64,000 bases of DNA from Roseovarius spongiae (GTDB taxonomy: Bacteria > Pseudomonadota > Alphaproteobacteria > Rhodobacterales > Rhodobacteraceae), in the NCBI RefSeq assembly GCF_003651245.1, contig NZ_RAPE01000001.1, positions 620,001 through 684,000 of the forward strand. Direction: 5' to 3'. The translations under genes were made by a program, and so were the position numbers. Numbering within the stretch: the first letter of the stretch is position 1; each line of letters opens with the position of its first letter. Of the stretch, positions 18,505 to 29,236 are shown one piece after another. The notes below the pieces were generated by a model. The model was not told where the DNA came from, did not search any database, and was given only the letters and a program-made list of their open reading frames with translations.

Positions 18505-19128
18505 TCAGTCGTTGTCCGACAGCCCCGCGCCCGCGCCCGCGATGCGGCGCGCGTCGGTTTCCGGGGCGTAGGTCCGCTGGGCGAGCGCGGTGAGCGCGGC
18601 CGCCGTCTCTGGCGGGACGTCGTAGCGCAGCGCGCAGGCGAGCGGCGGCAGCTCACCGCCCTGGCCCGCGCCGACCGTCACGTCCACCGCGAGCGCAGCG
18701 GCGCCCTCGACGCGGCCCCGCGCCTGGTCCGAGAAGGCAAAAGCCGCGCCCGCCCAGCCGAGCCGCACGGGCGCGCCCGTCTGCGCCGCGATCCCGGCGA
18801 CGAAGGGCGCGAGCAGCAGCGGCTGCACCACCCCGCGCAGCACCATGCCCGACCCCTCGACCACTTCGTGCGCGCGGTCGCAGAGCGCGGCGCCGGCGGT
18901 CAGCGGGCAGAGCGCGCCGGCGCCCGCGCGCCACTCCGCCCCGTCGACGTAGAGCGCGGCGAGCGGGCCGATCCCCAGGCGCAGCGCGAGCGCCTCGGGG
19001 CCGGGGAGGCCGACGCTCGCCAGCCAGCGCACGGCGCGGCCCGCCTCTTCGGCCATGCCCCAGTCGAAGCCCGCGCCGCGCGCCGCCTTGCGCGCCAGCC
19101 CGTCGATCTCGCTCATCGACCAGCTCAT
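18505..19128 (-). CDS. DUF3726-like protein
   Basis: A 207-residue protein beginning MSWSMSEIDGLARKAARGAG, which I recognise as the DUF3726 type; no biochemical role is known to me. Rich in alanine and glycine, no signal peptide, one possible amphipathic region, no clear catalytic motif. Its start overlaps the stop of the 565-residue gene by four bases (ATGA), so it is translationally coupled and the last gene of the LysR-linked operon. Its consistent pairing with the gene upstream suggests they act together. Confidence 0.7.
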   Translation of the reverse strand: MSWSMSEIDGLARKAARGAGFDWGMAEEAGRAVRWLASVGLPGPEALALRLGIGPLAALYVDGAEWRAGAGALCPLTAGAALCDRAHEVVEGSGMVLRGVVQPLLLAPFVAGIAAQTGAPVRLGWAGAAFAFSDQARGRVEGAAALAVDVTVGAGQGGELPPLACALRYDVPPETAAALTALAQRTYAPETDARRIAGAGAGLSDND

Positions 19129-20822
19129 GGCGCGACGTCCACGCGTGGGTAGGTCCAGTCATCCGCGTCGTCATCGGTCAAATCAGCCGGGAAGGGCGCG
19201 TGCTGATACATGTTGATCCGCACCCAGCGATCCGAGCGCGGGTCGAAATGGCAGGCCCCGAAGAAGCTGAGCTTGGCGCGCAGCATGTCGATGGGCAGCA
19301 GGCCCGCGCCGATGGTGTTGTCGCGGATCTCGGCATAGGGCAGGCGGGCGGCGATCTGGGCGCGGCGGATCATGTGGCGGTGCTGCGGGTGGCGCAGCGC
19401 GAACCCGGCGACCGTGCGCGCGTCCGAATGGATGAGGTCGGCATACATCCGCGCCGCGTCCCGCCCCGGGCAGAGCGGTTGCTCAAAGGGTGCGATCGGC
19501 TCGGCGTGGCGTTCGCCGAGGCGGGGCTCGAGCTTGGCCTCGGAGACATACCAGACGCGCGCCTGCGCTTCGGGGTCGGCCCAGTCGATGCCGAGCGCCC
19601 AGCCATAGACCTCGCGCGTGATCTCGGCCAGCCGCCCGGTCTCCATCGCGCCATCGATGCGCCAATGCGCCGCCTCGTCCACCGCCATGCCGGGGCCGAG
19701 ATCGTCGATCAGGTCGCCGTAGGACTCCAGCATCAGCGACGCCAGCTGTTCCTGCCCCTCGAGCCCGAGCGCGCCCTCGGCCCAGAGCCAGAGCCGGTTC
19801 CACGGCATGTCCGAGGTGAGATCCGCGCCCTTGAGATGCGTCGAGAGCGTTTCGAGATCGCCGCGCAGCTCGGTGAGCTTCCTGATCTGCACGGGATGCG
19901 CGCTGTCCCATTCGGTGGCGTGGGCGCGCGCGCGCATGACGAACTGGCGAAACGTGTCGCCCGCCGCGCGCGTGGCGGTCGGCAGGCTGCGCACGCGCGC
20001 CAGCGCGGTTTCGCGCGCAGCGATCCAGGAATGCAGAAGCGCGGGATGCGTGAGCAGGAAGGGCGCCATGCCCAGCCCGGTGGAATTGCCGATGCCGAAG
20101 CGGCGGCGCAGGGCCGGTTCGAGCGGCACGGCCGTGTCGGGGCTGCGCATCCGCGCCATGTGCTCGACCAGGTCCATCACGAAGGCGCGGATGAGAAAGA
20201 CGTTCAGCATCTCGACCTGGAAGGGGGCGGCGAACTCAGCACGCTCGCAGGTCGCCTCGCGGTCGGCCGCGCCGAACTTGCCCGAGCCGTAGACGGCTGT
20301 GGTGCGCATGAGGTAGCCCACGTCGCGCACCTTTTCCGCGTCGGGCTGTTCGCCCGCCGCGAGCGCCGCGACCACGTGTTCCCAGAGCCGCACGGAGCGG
20401 TTGGCGCGGCTCAGCGACAATTCGCGTTCCGAGACGCGCCCCGCCTCCTGCAAGGGCACGTTCCGCGCGAGCCGCTCGAGATCGTCGGCGCCGGGGATGC
20501 CGTCGAAAAGAGTGAATGTCGCATCCCAGCGGGTGGCGATCACCCGGTCCGAGCGCATCTCGGGCGGCAGGTCATGGGCGAAGGCCACGAGGCTGTAACT
20601 GTGCGCGGGGCCGTGCATCGTGTAGACCGCGCGGCCCACGCCGCCTGCATCGATGTCGAACAGCGTCACTTCGAAGCGCCAGTTCTCGGCCTTGAGCCGA
20701 CGCAGGAGCTGACGCATGAAAGACAGGCGGCACTGGTGGAACGACCCCATCCGGGCGAGTGTCATCACGGTGTCGGGCGGGCGCGGGGCGACGGGCGGCG
20801 TCTCTCGGGCTTCGTTCTGCAT
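19125..20822 (-). CDS. Conserved-looking 565-residue protein of unknown function
   Basis: A soluble-looking protein of 565 aa with no signal peptide or membrane segment, and no family I recognise. Distinctive stretches are RMGSFHQCRLSFMRQLLRRL near residue 24, FGIGNSTGLGMAPFLLTHPAL near the middle, and HFDPRSDRWVRINMYQH near the end. Histidine and arginine are frequent, and conserved-looking Gly-Asn-Ser-Thr-Gly and His-Pro motifs could be a binding site, but this is a guess. It lies 35 bases after the M19-like gene and overlaps DUF3726 by four bases, so it belongs to one operon with the aldehyde dehydrogenase. Confidence 0.75.
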   Translation of the reverse strand: MQNEARETPPVAPRPPDTVMTLARMGSFHQCRLSFMRQLLRRLKAENWRFEVTLFDIDAGGVGRAVYTMHGPAHSYSLVAFAHDLPPEMRSDRVIATRWDATFTLFDGIPGADDLERLARNVPLQEAGRVSERELSLSRANRSVRLWEHVVAALAAGEQPDAEKVRDVGYLMRTTAVYGSGKFGAADREATCERAEFAAPFQVEMLNVFLIRAFVMDLVEHMARMRSPDTAVPLEPALRRRFGIGNSTGLGMAPFLLTHPALLHSWIAARETALARVRSLPTATRAAGDTFRQFVMRARAHATEWDSAHPVQIRKLTELRGDLETLSTHLKGADLTSDMPWNRLWLWAEGALGLEGQEQLASLMLESYGDLIDDLGPGMAVDEAAHWRIDGAMETGRLAEITREVYGWALGIDWADPEAQARVWYVSEAKLEPRLGERHAEPIAPFEQPLCPGRDAARMYADLIHSDARTVAGFALRHPQHRHMIRRAQIAARLPYAEIRDNTIGAGLLPIDMLRAKLSFFGACHFDPRSDRWVRINMYQHAPFPADLTDDDADDWTYPRVDVAP

Positions 20823-20857
20823 CTGCCGGTCCTCCCCCTGGCGTCGGCGTCGTTCTG

Positions 20858-21844
20858 TCAGCTCGCTCCGGCGGGCCGGAAATTCGCCTCCCAGAAGCGA
20901 TGCCAGTTGTCCCCCATCAGGCCCGCCACCTCTGCGTCGTCAAAGCCGACGGCGCGCAGCCCCTCTTCGATCTTGCCGAAATCGCGGTTGTCGCGGAACC
21001 AGTCGGGCTGCGCCGGGAAGCCCGGCGCGCTGGCCGAGCCTTCGCCATAGTCGATTTCCTTCGACCAGCGCCCCACGCGCATCCATTCCACGACCGAATC
21101 GGGCTGGTCCTGGCAGAGGTCGGAGCCGATGCCGAAATGCTCTGCCCCAAAGCGTTCGGCGGCGGTGGCGATCATGGCGCAGAAATCGCCGAGCGTGCAG
21201 TCGGATTTGCCCTTGAGGTGATGGGGATACATGGAGAACCCCATCATGCCGCCATTCTCCACCACCGCGCGCACCACGTCGTCGCGCTTGTTGCGCAGGG
21301 CGGGTTGCCACGTGTGCAGGTTGGCGTGGGTGATGGTGACCGGCCGCTCGCTGAGATCCGCCGCTTCTATCGTGGAGCGATCGGCCGAATGGCTCATGTC
21401 CACCACCAGGCCGACGCGGTTCATCTCCTTGATGACCTGCTTGCCCATGCGGGTGATGCCGGGATCCTCGGCCTCGTAACATCCCGTCGCCAGCAGCGAC
21501 TGGTTGTTGTAGCTGAGTTGCATGAACCGCGCGCCGAGGTCGTGCAGCACTTCGACGAGGCCGATATCGTCCTCGATCGGGCTGGGGTTCTGGAAGCCGA
21601 AGAAGATGGCCGTGCGCCCGGTCTCATGCGCCTCTGCCACATCGCTCGCCCACCGGCCCTTCATGATGAGGTCGGGATATTGTTCGAACCAGAGGTTCCA
21701 TTGCTCCACGTTGAGCACGGTTTCGCGGAAATTCTCGTGGTAGGCGATGGTGACGTGGACCGCATCGACGTTGCCTTCGCGCATCTGGCGGAAGATCTTT
21801 TCGGACCAGTTGGCGTATTGCAGGCAGTCGATGCGGTAGGTCAT
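20858..21844 (-). CDS. M19-like (renal dipeptidase fold) protein with altered metal site
   Basis: A 328-residue protein of the M19 amidohydrolase family. Conserved landmarks are VVDMSHSA and TITHANLH, matching the two histidines of the second zinc site, and GSDLCQD, matching the catalytic aspartate region. But the N-terminal HxD zinc motif is replaced (RIDCLQYANW), and the bridging glutamate position reads FFGFQNP. A true di-zinc dipeptidase is therefore unlikely; it may be a one-metal or repurposed hydrolase. It has no signal peptide. The start overlaps the aldehyde dehydrogenase stop by four bases. Confidence 0.8.
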   Translation of the reverse strand: MTYRIDCLQYANWSEKIFRQMREGNVDAVHVTIAYHENFRETVLNVEQWNLWFEQYPDLIMKGRWASDVAEAHETGRTAIFFGFQNPSPIEDDIGLVEVLHDLGARFMQLSYNNQSLLATGCYEAEDPGITRMGKQVIKEMNRVGLVVDMSHSADRSTIEAADLSERPVTITHANLHTWQPALRNKRDDVVRAVVENGGMMGFSMYPHHLKGKSDCTLGDFCAMIATAAERFGAEHFGIGSDLCQDQPDSVVEWMRVGRWSKEIDYGEGSASAPGFPAQPDWFRDNRDFGKIEEGLRAVGFDDAEVAGLMGDNWHRFWEANFRPAGAS

Positions 21845-23292
21845 GCCGGATCGCCCGCCGCGATATAGGCGGTTTTCACCACGGTGTAGAATTCGCGCGC
21901 CGTCTGCCCCTGTTCGCGCGGCCCATGGGAGCTGTCGCCGCGCCCGCCGAAGGGGACGTGGTAATCGGTGCCGGCGGTGGGCAGGTTCACCGTCACCACC
22001 CCGGTGCGGGCGTTGCGGCGGAAATGCGTGGCGCGCGCGAGGGAGCGGGTGACGATGCCCGAGGTCAGGCCGAAATTGGTGTCGTTGACGGTCGCCAGCG
22101 CCTCGTCATAGCTGGCGACCTTGATGACGGCGGCCAGCGGCGCGAACATTTCCTCGCGGTTGATGCGCATGTCGTTGGTGGTGTTGAGAAACACGCCCGG
22201 CGTCATGTAGTACCCTTCGGTTTCCCGCTCGACCCGCACGCCGCCGCAAGCGAGCTCGGCGCCCTCGGACTTGCCGAGATCGGCGTATTGCAGGTTCTCG
22301 TTCAACTGGGTTTCGCTCACCACCGGGCCGATCTGCGTGCCCTCGGCGAGCGCGTGGCCGACCTTCATCGCCTCCGCGCCCTTGACCAGCTTCTCGACGA
22401 AGGCGTCATGCACCGCCTCATGCACGATCAGCCGCGAGGACGCGGTGCATTTCTGCCCCGTCCCGCCGAACGCGCCGCCAAGCGCCACGCTCACCGCGAG
22501 GTCGAGATCGCCGTCGTCCATCACGGCGAGCGCGTTCTTGCTGCCCATCTCCATCTGCACGCGGGTGAAGTTGCCGATCGCCGCTTGCGCGATGCCACGG
22601 CCCACGGGGACGGACCCGGTAAAGGAGATCGCATCGACCTGCGAGCTTTCGACCAGTTTCTGGCCGACGTCGCGCCCCGCGCCCATCACGAGGTTGAAGA
22701 GGCCGGCGGGTATGTCCTGGCGGCTTATGATTTCCGTCAGCGCGACGGCCGAGGCGGGGGTCACGTTGGCGGGCTTCCAGATCACCGCGTTGCCATAGGC
22801 CAGCGCCGGGGCGATCTTCCAGCTTGCGGTCGCGGTGGGAAAATTCCACGGGCTGATGACGGCCACCACGCCGACGGGTTCGCGGCGAACGTCAATCTCC
22901 ACGCCAGGGCGCACCGAATCCGCGTTCTCGCCCAGCTGGCGAAGGCATTCGGCGGCGTAGTAGGTGAAGAACTGCCCGGCGCGATAGATTTCGCCCTTGC
23001 CTTCGGCGAGCGGCTTGCCCTCTTCGCGGCTCAGCAGCGCGCCAAGCTCCTCGGCGCGGGCCATCAATTCATGGCCGATGGCGTTCAGCACGGCCTGCTT
23101 GCGCTCCATCCCGTAGGCGGCCCATTCGCCTTGGGCGCGCCGCGCGGCGGCAAGCGCCTGGTCAAGCTGGTCGCCGCTGGCCTGGGCATATGTGCCGATG
23201 AGATCGCTCAGGTCCGAGGGGTTGCGGTTCTCGACCTCGCCCGCGCCGGCGGTCCACTCTCCGGCGATGTAATTCTTGTGAAGCTGGGACAT
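21841..23292 (-). CDS. NAD(P)-dependent aldehyde dehydrogenase
   Basis: A 483-residue ALDH-superfamily enzyme. SPWNFPTATASWKIAPALAYG, the cofactor FTGSVPVGR, the general-base MEMGSKNA and the nucleophile GGTGQKCTASSR are all intact. It looks closest to the semialdehyde branch (for example 2,5-dioxovalerate dehydrogenases), but the substrate cannot be read from sequence. It is the promoter-proximal gene of the operon aldehyde dehydrogenase, M19-like, 565-aa protein, DUF3726. A putative LysR operator lies 85-110 bases upstream of the start. Confidence 0.92.
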   Translation of the reverse strand: MSQLHKNYIAGEWTAGAGEVENRNPSDLSDLIGTYAQASGDQLDQALAAARRAQGEWAAYGMERKQAVLNAIGHELMARAEELGALLSREEGKPLAEGKGEIYRAGQFFTYYAAECLRQLGENADSVRPGVEIDVRREPVGVVAVISPWNFPTATASWKIAPALAYGNAVIWKPANVTPASAVALTEIISRQDIPAGLFNLVMGAGRDVGQKLVESSQVDAISFTGSVPVGRGIAQAAIGNFTRVQMEMGSKNALAVMDDGDLDLAVSVALGGAFGGTGQKCTASSRLIVHEAVHDAFVEKLVKGAEAMKVGHALAEGTQIGPVVSETQLNENLQYADLGKSEGAELACGGVRVERETEGYYMTPGVFLNTTNDMRINREEMFAPLAAVIKVASYDEALATVNDTNFGLTSGIVTRSLARATHFRRNARTGVVTVNLPTAGTDYHVPFGGRGDSSHGPREQGQTAREFYTVVKTAYIAAGDPA

Positions 23293-23370
23293 GCGGCAAT
23301 CCTTCCGGCGGGGGTGAGCGAACGGGAGGGTTGTATCAGCGCGGGTTGATTTGAGGCAAACGAAACTTAG

Positions 23371-23401
23371 TGAAATGAAATTCAGTTTTGCTGAAATTCA
23401 G
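23371..23401 (-). promoter_or_regulatory. Putative LysR operator of the aldehyde dehydrogenase operon
   Basis: Holds TCAG-N5-CTGA (23382-23394), a T-N11-A LysR box. TGAAATGAA lies beside it (23371-23379), and TGAAATTCAG is directly repeated (23376-23385 and 23392-23401). The same two elements occur before the LysR gene at 24291-24324. Confidence 0.6.
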
Positions 23402-24276
23402 GCACCGGGCGTCTGCCGCGCCGTGCGGATCGCCTCGGCCAGCGCCATCGCCGCCGGGGTGAGTCGCGAGTCCCGCGCGCTCAGCATCCAGACCTCGCGC
23501 CGCAGTCCGGTGTCGGCCAGCGGCAGGAAGGCGAGGTCGTCGAACCCCGGCAGCACGGCGCGTTCCGGCAAAAGCGTGACGCCCGCCCCGGCGCGCACGA
23601 GGCTCAGGATCGAGGCGGTGTTGCGCACCGTGAGGCGCGCGCGTTCCAACACCGGCTGAAAGCCCGGGTCATGAATATGCCGGCAGAGGCCGTTGACGAT
23701 GAAATCCGTGCCTTCCAGGTCGGCCCAGCCGAGGCGCTGCCAATCGCGGGTCAGCGGGTGATCGGCGGGGCAGACGACGCCGTAGGCGTCCGAGAGGATC
23801 AATTCGCGCTCGAACCCGCGCAGCGGCGGCAGGGTGGCCATGCCGATATCGGCGTCACCCCGGCGCAGGGCGCGTTCGACCCCTTCGCTGTCGGTGTCGT
23901 GCATCTCGACGCGCACGCGCGGGCGGTTCTGCATGAAGCGGCGCAGCACCGCGGGCATGAGCGTCTGCGCGACCGAGGGCGTGACCGACAGGCGCACATG
24001 CCCCTCCTCGGCGCGCGCCAGCGCCTCGATCGTGGCGATGGTGCGGTCGAAATGGCCCAGCTCGCGCTGCGCCTGCTCGGCGATCTGCGCGCCGAGAGGC
24101 GTGAGCTGCGCCTTGCGCGCGCTTTCGAACAGCGGCGCGCCGATGTGGTCCTCGAACTGGCGCAGCATCATCGACACCGCCGACGGCGTGCGCCCCAGCG
24201 CCTCGGCCGCCCCGGCGAGGCTGCCGGCCTCGGCGGTGGCGCGGAAGCAGCGCAGCATGTCGAGCTTGATCGCCAA
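23398..24276 (-). CDS. LysR-family transcriptional regulator
   Basis: A 292-residue regulator. The N-terminal winged helix-turn-helix (residues ~1-60: LRCFRATAEAGSLAGAAEALGRTPSAVSMMLRQFE) is followed by a substrate-binding domain (from about 92). It lies 105 bases upstream of the aldehyde dehydrogenase gene on the same strand, not divergent as is common for LysR pairs. Matching operator-like sequences before this gene and before the operon suggest it controls both itself and the operon. The inducer is unknown. Confidence 0.93.
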   Translation of the reverse strand: MAIKLDMLRCFRATAEAGSLAGAAEALGRTPSAVSMMLRQFEDHIGAPLFESARKAQLTPLGAQIAEQAQRELGHFDRTIATIEALARAEEGHVRLSVTPSVAQTLMPAVLRRFMQNRPRVRVEMHDTDSEGVERALRRGDADIGMATLPPLRGFERELILSDAYGVVCPADHPLTRDWQRLGWADLEGTDFIVNGLCRHIHDPGFQPVLERARLTVRNTASILSLVRAGAGVTLLPERAVLPGFDDLAFLPLADTGLRREVWMLSARDSRLTPAAMALAEAIRTARQTPGA

Positions 24277-24290
24277 TGGTTCAGCCTTTC

Positions 24291-24324
24291 TTCATTTCAA
24301 GGATCGTCGCTTCAGCATAGCTGA
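24291..24324 (-). promoter_or_regulatory. Putative LysR autoregulatory operator
   Basis: TCAG-CATAG-CTGA (24312-24324) is the same inverted repeat with five-base centre as before the downstream operon. TTCATTTCA (24291-24299) is the exact complement of TGAAATGAA found there. It lies 15-48 bases upstream of the LysR start codon. Confidence 0.55.
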
Positions 24325-24445
24325 CCTTGGCGGGGCGGCGGATGCAAGGGGCGAGCGCGGGAAAACCCCCTGGAGCCGCGGCATATGATCCCTTGCCCAC
24401 GGTTGGCGAATTTGGGATAACCGCCGGAGTGACAGGAGCCTTGCC

Positions 24446-24757
24446 ATGACCGCCCGCATCTATCGACCCGCCCGCAACGCGATGACCTCGGGGACCGCCA
24501 AGACCCGCGACTGGGTGCTGGAATTCGTCAACGACACGCCGCGCAGGATCGATCCGCTGATGGGCTGGACCTCGTCCTCGGACATGCAGGCGCAGGTGCG
24601 GATGCGCTTTCCGACCAAGGAGGCGGCGCTCGAATACGCCGAACTGCACGGAATCGACGCCGTGGTTCAGGAGCCCAAGCCGCGCAAGCACAACATCCGC
24701 CCCGGCGGCTATGGCGAGAATTTCGCCACCAGCCGGCGCGACATCTGGACCCACTGA
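24446..24757 (+). CDS. NDUFS4-like accessory subunit of respiratory complex I
   Basis: A 103-residue protein of the 'ETC complex I subunit conserved region' family, the bacterial version of mitochondrial NDUFS4 (18 kDa). Matching stretches are [24 protein letters not shown] at the N-terminus, [31 protein letters not shown], and the end [17 protein letters not shown]. It sits peripherally on complex I near the NADH-oxidising module and helps assembly and stability. No other nuo gene is in the window; it is usually encoded apart in alphaproteobacteria. Confidence 0.93.
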   Translation: MTARIYRPARNAMTSGTAKTRDWVLEFVNDTPRRIDPLMGWTSSSDMQAQVRMRFPTKEAALEYAELHGIDAVVQEPKPRKHNIRPGGYGENFATSRRDIWTH

Positions 24758-24803
24758 GCCGGACGGACTCCAGCGGGCGCGCTCTGCGACCACGATCCGC
24801 GCG

Positions 24804-25631
24804 CTAGGGCAGCGCCCGGTCCACGTAGTCGATGTTGAGATCGGAAAGCGCGTAGAAGTCGTCCTTGCGCAAGCCCCCCGGCAGAAACCGGGCCCTGCGC
24901 GCCGCGCGCCGTCCGACGATCTGCCCGAGCGCCGAGAGATAGGCGGCGTCGATGGCGTCGCCCTGCGCGCGGATGTCCTCGATGAAACGATGCCCGAGGC
25001 TGCGCCAAAGCCGCCGTTTCCAGCGGCCGCCGTGGCTGAGGTGATAGGCGTCGATCCCCTCTCCGGAGAGGCGCTGCGCGCCGCGGCCCAGGATGCTGAC
25101 CGGCAGGAAGTGATCCCACCAGGGCAGCCCGAAATACATCCCGTTTTCCGGCATCGCCCGCAGATCCGAAGCGTGGAAGACGAAGAAATCGAACCCCGAG
25201 CCATAGACCGCGCCGCCGGTCATCGTGGTGTCGGCCACGTCGATCCTGTTGCAGACGATGCAGGCGCCGGGCCGGAGCGTCGCGATCCTGTCCTTCGCGT
25301 CCTGGTCCAGTTCGAGGGCGATATCGGAATTGACGATGCCGACCGGCCCGTCGACGCCCTCGGTCGCGCGCGCCAGCATGTCCCATAGCGGCACGTAGCG
25401 TTTGCCGAAGGCGTCAAACCCGTCGCGCTGCGTCTTGACCTGGTCGAACTCGGGCAAGAGCGCGAACTCGGGCATGTCCTCGCGCGCGGAGTTGACGGTG
25501 ATCGGGCGGAACCCCGCGCGCAGCCAGGACGTCACGCAGGTCTCCAGCCAGTCGGGGCCGATCTCGGCGCCGTCCGGGTTTTGGCGCGAGAACACCGGCG
25601 GCAGCGAGGTGATCAGGGGTATCGCGGTCAT
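24804..25631 (-). CDS. Hypothetical protein, possibly glycosyltransferase-like
   Basis: A protein of about 275 aa starting MTAIPLITSLPPVFSRQNPDG (start at 25631; an ATG at 25643 is also possible, and upstream in-frame extension is arginine-rich and unlikely). Features are a VGIVNSDIALE segment, a GSGFDFFVFHASDLR segment and PWWDHFLPVSI, reminiscent of nucleotide-sugar transferases that act on surface glycans, but no clear DxD is present. It is convergent with the complex I subunit gene and divergent from the MATE gene. Function unassigned. Confidence 0.6.
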   Translation of the reverse strand: MTAIPLITSLPPVFSRQNPDGAEIGPDWLETCVTSWLRAGFRPITVNSAREDMPEFALLPEFDQVKTQRDGFDAFGKRYVPLWDMLARATEGVDGPVGIVNSDIALELDQDAKDRIATLRPGACIVCNRIDVADTTMTGGAVYGSGFDFFVFHASDLRAMPENGMYFGLPWWDHFLPVSILGRGAQRLSGEGIDAYHLSHGGRWKRRLWRSLGHRFIEDIRAQGDAIDAAYLSALGQIVGRRAARRARFLPGGLRKDDFYALSDLNIDYVDRALP

Positions 25632-25767
25632 GTCCTGTCCCATCTGGTCCGCCCCGGTTTCATCGCGTCCTAGTGCAACGCGCGGGGCCGCGCAACAGGC
25701 GCGCGCGGCGCCGCGGGCGGGCAATCGGCGTCTTGCCCGGCGCGACGCGCCGGCATAGGGGTGGGTG

Positions 25768-27129
25768 ATGCAGGCAAAGGTTTCCATCTTTCACCACGTT
25801 CGCCGTCTTCTGGCGCTAGGGTTGCCGCTGATTGGCAGTCACCTTGCGCAGTTCGCGATCACGCTGACGGACGCGATGATGCTGGGCTGGTACAGTGTCG
25901 AGGCGCTCGCCGCCGAGGTGCTGGGCGGGACGCTGTTCTTCGCGATGTTCATCATGGGATCGGGATTCGCCTTCGCGGTGATGCCGATGGTGGCCTCGGC
26001 GGAGGCGGCGGGCGAGGAGACGCAGGTGCGCCGCGTCACGCGCATGGGCTGCTGGGCGTCGATTCTCTTCGGGCTCGCGATGCTGCCTGTCGCGCTCGGA
26101 TCCGAGACGCTTTTTCGCGCCGCGGGACAGGATCCGGAAATATCGGTGATGGCGGGGCAGTACCTCGACATCGTGGGGTTCGTCGTCATCCCGGCGCTGC
26201 TGGTGATGGTGCTGAAATCCTGCCTTGCCGCGCTCGAGCGCACGCAGGTGGTGCTCTGGGTGACGCTGGCGGCCGTCGCGTTGAACGTGGTGGTGAACTA
26301 TGCGCTGATCTTCGGCAATTTCGGCTTTCCCGAGATGGGCATCCGCGGCGCGGCCTGGGCCTCCGCGACCGTCACGACCGCGTCGATGCTGGGGCTTGGC
26401 GTCTATGTCGCGCTCGTGCTGCCCGAACACGCGATGTTCGCCCGCGTCTGGCGCCCCGACTGGGAGGCGCTCGGCGCGGTGTTCCGCCTGGGGTGGCCGA
26501 TCGGGCTGACCAATCTTGCCGAGGTGGGGCTGTTCGCGGCGACGTCGATCATGATGGGCTGGCTCGGGACGCTGCAATTGGCGGCGCACGGGATCGCCAT
26601 GCAGATCGCCTCGATCGCGTTCATGGTGCATCTGGGCCTGTCGAACGCGGCGACGGTGCGCGCCGGGCAGGCGTTCGGGCGGGCCGACGCGGGCGCGCTG
26701 GGGGATATTGCCCGCAGTTCGATCCTCATGTCGCTGCTGGTGGCGTTGGCGACGATGCTCGTCTTCTTCGCGCTGCCCGAGCCGCTGATCGGCGCCTTCA
26801 TGAGCCCGAACGAGCCGGATCGCGCGGGCGTCATCGCCATCGGCGTCGCGCTGCTTGCCGCGGCGGCAGTGTTCCAGTTGTTCGACGCCGGACAGATCAT
26901 GGCGCTGGGCCTGCTGCGCGGAGTGCAGGATACGCGCGCGCCAATGATAATCGCCGCGTTCAGCTACTGGGGGATCGGCATCCCGGTGAGCTACGTGCTG
27001 GGCTTCCCGCTCGGGTTCGGCGGCGTCGGCATCTGGCTGGGGCTGTCGGTCGGGCTGGCGCTTGCCGCCGGCTTCATGCTGCTGCGCTTCCGCGGCTGGC
27101 TCCGCAGATATGCCGCTGTGCAGGAGTGA
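25768..27129 (+). CDS. MATE-family efflux transporter (NorM-like)
   Basis: An inner-membrane cation antiporter of the multidrug and toxic-compound extrusion family (453 aa, about 12 membrane segments). The first helix GLPLIGSHLAQFAITLTDAMMLGWYS and the internal pseudo-repeat beginning FRLGWPIGLTNLAEVGLFAATSIMMGWLG are typical. ATG 25768 is chosen over the in-frame GTG at 25765 because GGGGTGGG lies just upstream. A second, more distant MATE gene is at 59335. Substrate unknown. Confidence 0.9.
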   Translation: MQAKVSIFHHVRRLLALGLPLIGSHLAQFAITLTDAMMLGWYSVEALAAEVLGGTLFFAMFIMGSGFAFAVMPMVASAEAAGEETQVRRVTRMGCWASILFGLAMLPVALGSETLFRAAGQDPEISVMAGQYLDIVGFVVIPALLVMVLKSCLAALERTQVVLWVTLAAVALNVVVNYALIFGNFGFPEMGIRGAAWASATVTTASMLGLGVYVALVLPEHAMFARVWRPDWEALGAVFRLGWPIGLTNLAEVGLFAATSIMMGWLGTLQLAAHGIAMQIASIAFMVHLGLSNAATVRAGQAFGRADAGALGDIARSSILMSLLVALATMLVFFALPEPLIGAFMSPNEPDRAGVIAIGVALLAAAAVFQLFDAGQIMALGLLRGVQDTRAPMIIAAFSYWGIGIPVSYVLGFPLGFGGVGIWLGLSVGLALAAGFMLLRFRGWLRRYAAVQE

Positions 27130-27160
27130 GGCAACGCTTCTCGAAAAGCCTTGCGCGCGC

Positions 27161-27570
27161 TCAGTCCTCGCCGCGGTTCCGCAGTATCCGGTCGGCCTTC
27201 TTGCGCACCAGCACGGTGCGCAGGTCGTGCATCGCCAACAAGAGCGCGTCGGTCACCTGTTCGAGCTGGTCGTCGGTCGCGCGGCTCTGCGCCCAATGCG
27301 CCGTGGTGTTGAGATAGTCGACCGCGCGGTGAATGTCGTCGATGTCGCGGTATTCCTGCAATTCGAGCCGTTCGGCCATCCAGTCGCGGATGACCTCGAG
27401 TTCGTGTTCGGACAGTTCGCGATCGCCATGCGGCTTGATCTGGCCGTTGCGGATGTTGACCACGGCGATCTGGTCCATGTCGATGCGCCGCTGCCGGTTC
27501 TCGGTGTCCACGCGGTAGACGAAGGCGCCGTTTTCGCGCACGCGAAAATAGTAGTCGGGCAGTTCCGCGC

Positions 27571-27574
<4 letters not shown>
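27161..27574 (-). CDS. Small hypothetical protein downstream of a VOC gene
   Basis: A 137-residue protein beginning MSAELPDYYFRVRENGAFVYRVD. The N-terminal third looks like a small beta-sheet (residues ~8-45, ending VVNIRNGQIKPHG). The rest is helical, with charged heptad-like stretches, and ends KKADRILRNRGED. No membrane segment or enzyme motif; family not recognised. Its start overlaps the VOC gene stop by four bases, so it is the third gene of a coupled set aspC-VOC-this gene. Confidence 0.65.
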
Positions 27575-29211
<1,637 letters not shown>

Positions 29212-29236
29212 GCATGATCACCGGAAAGGAAGATAT

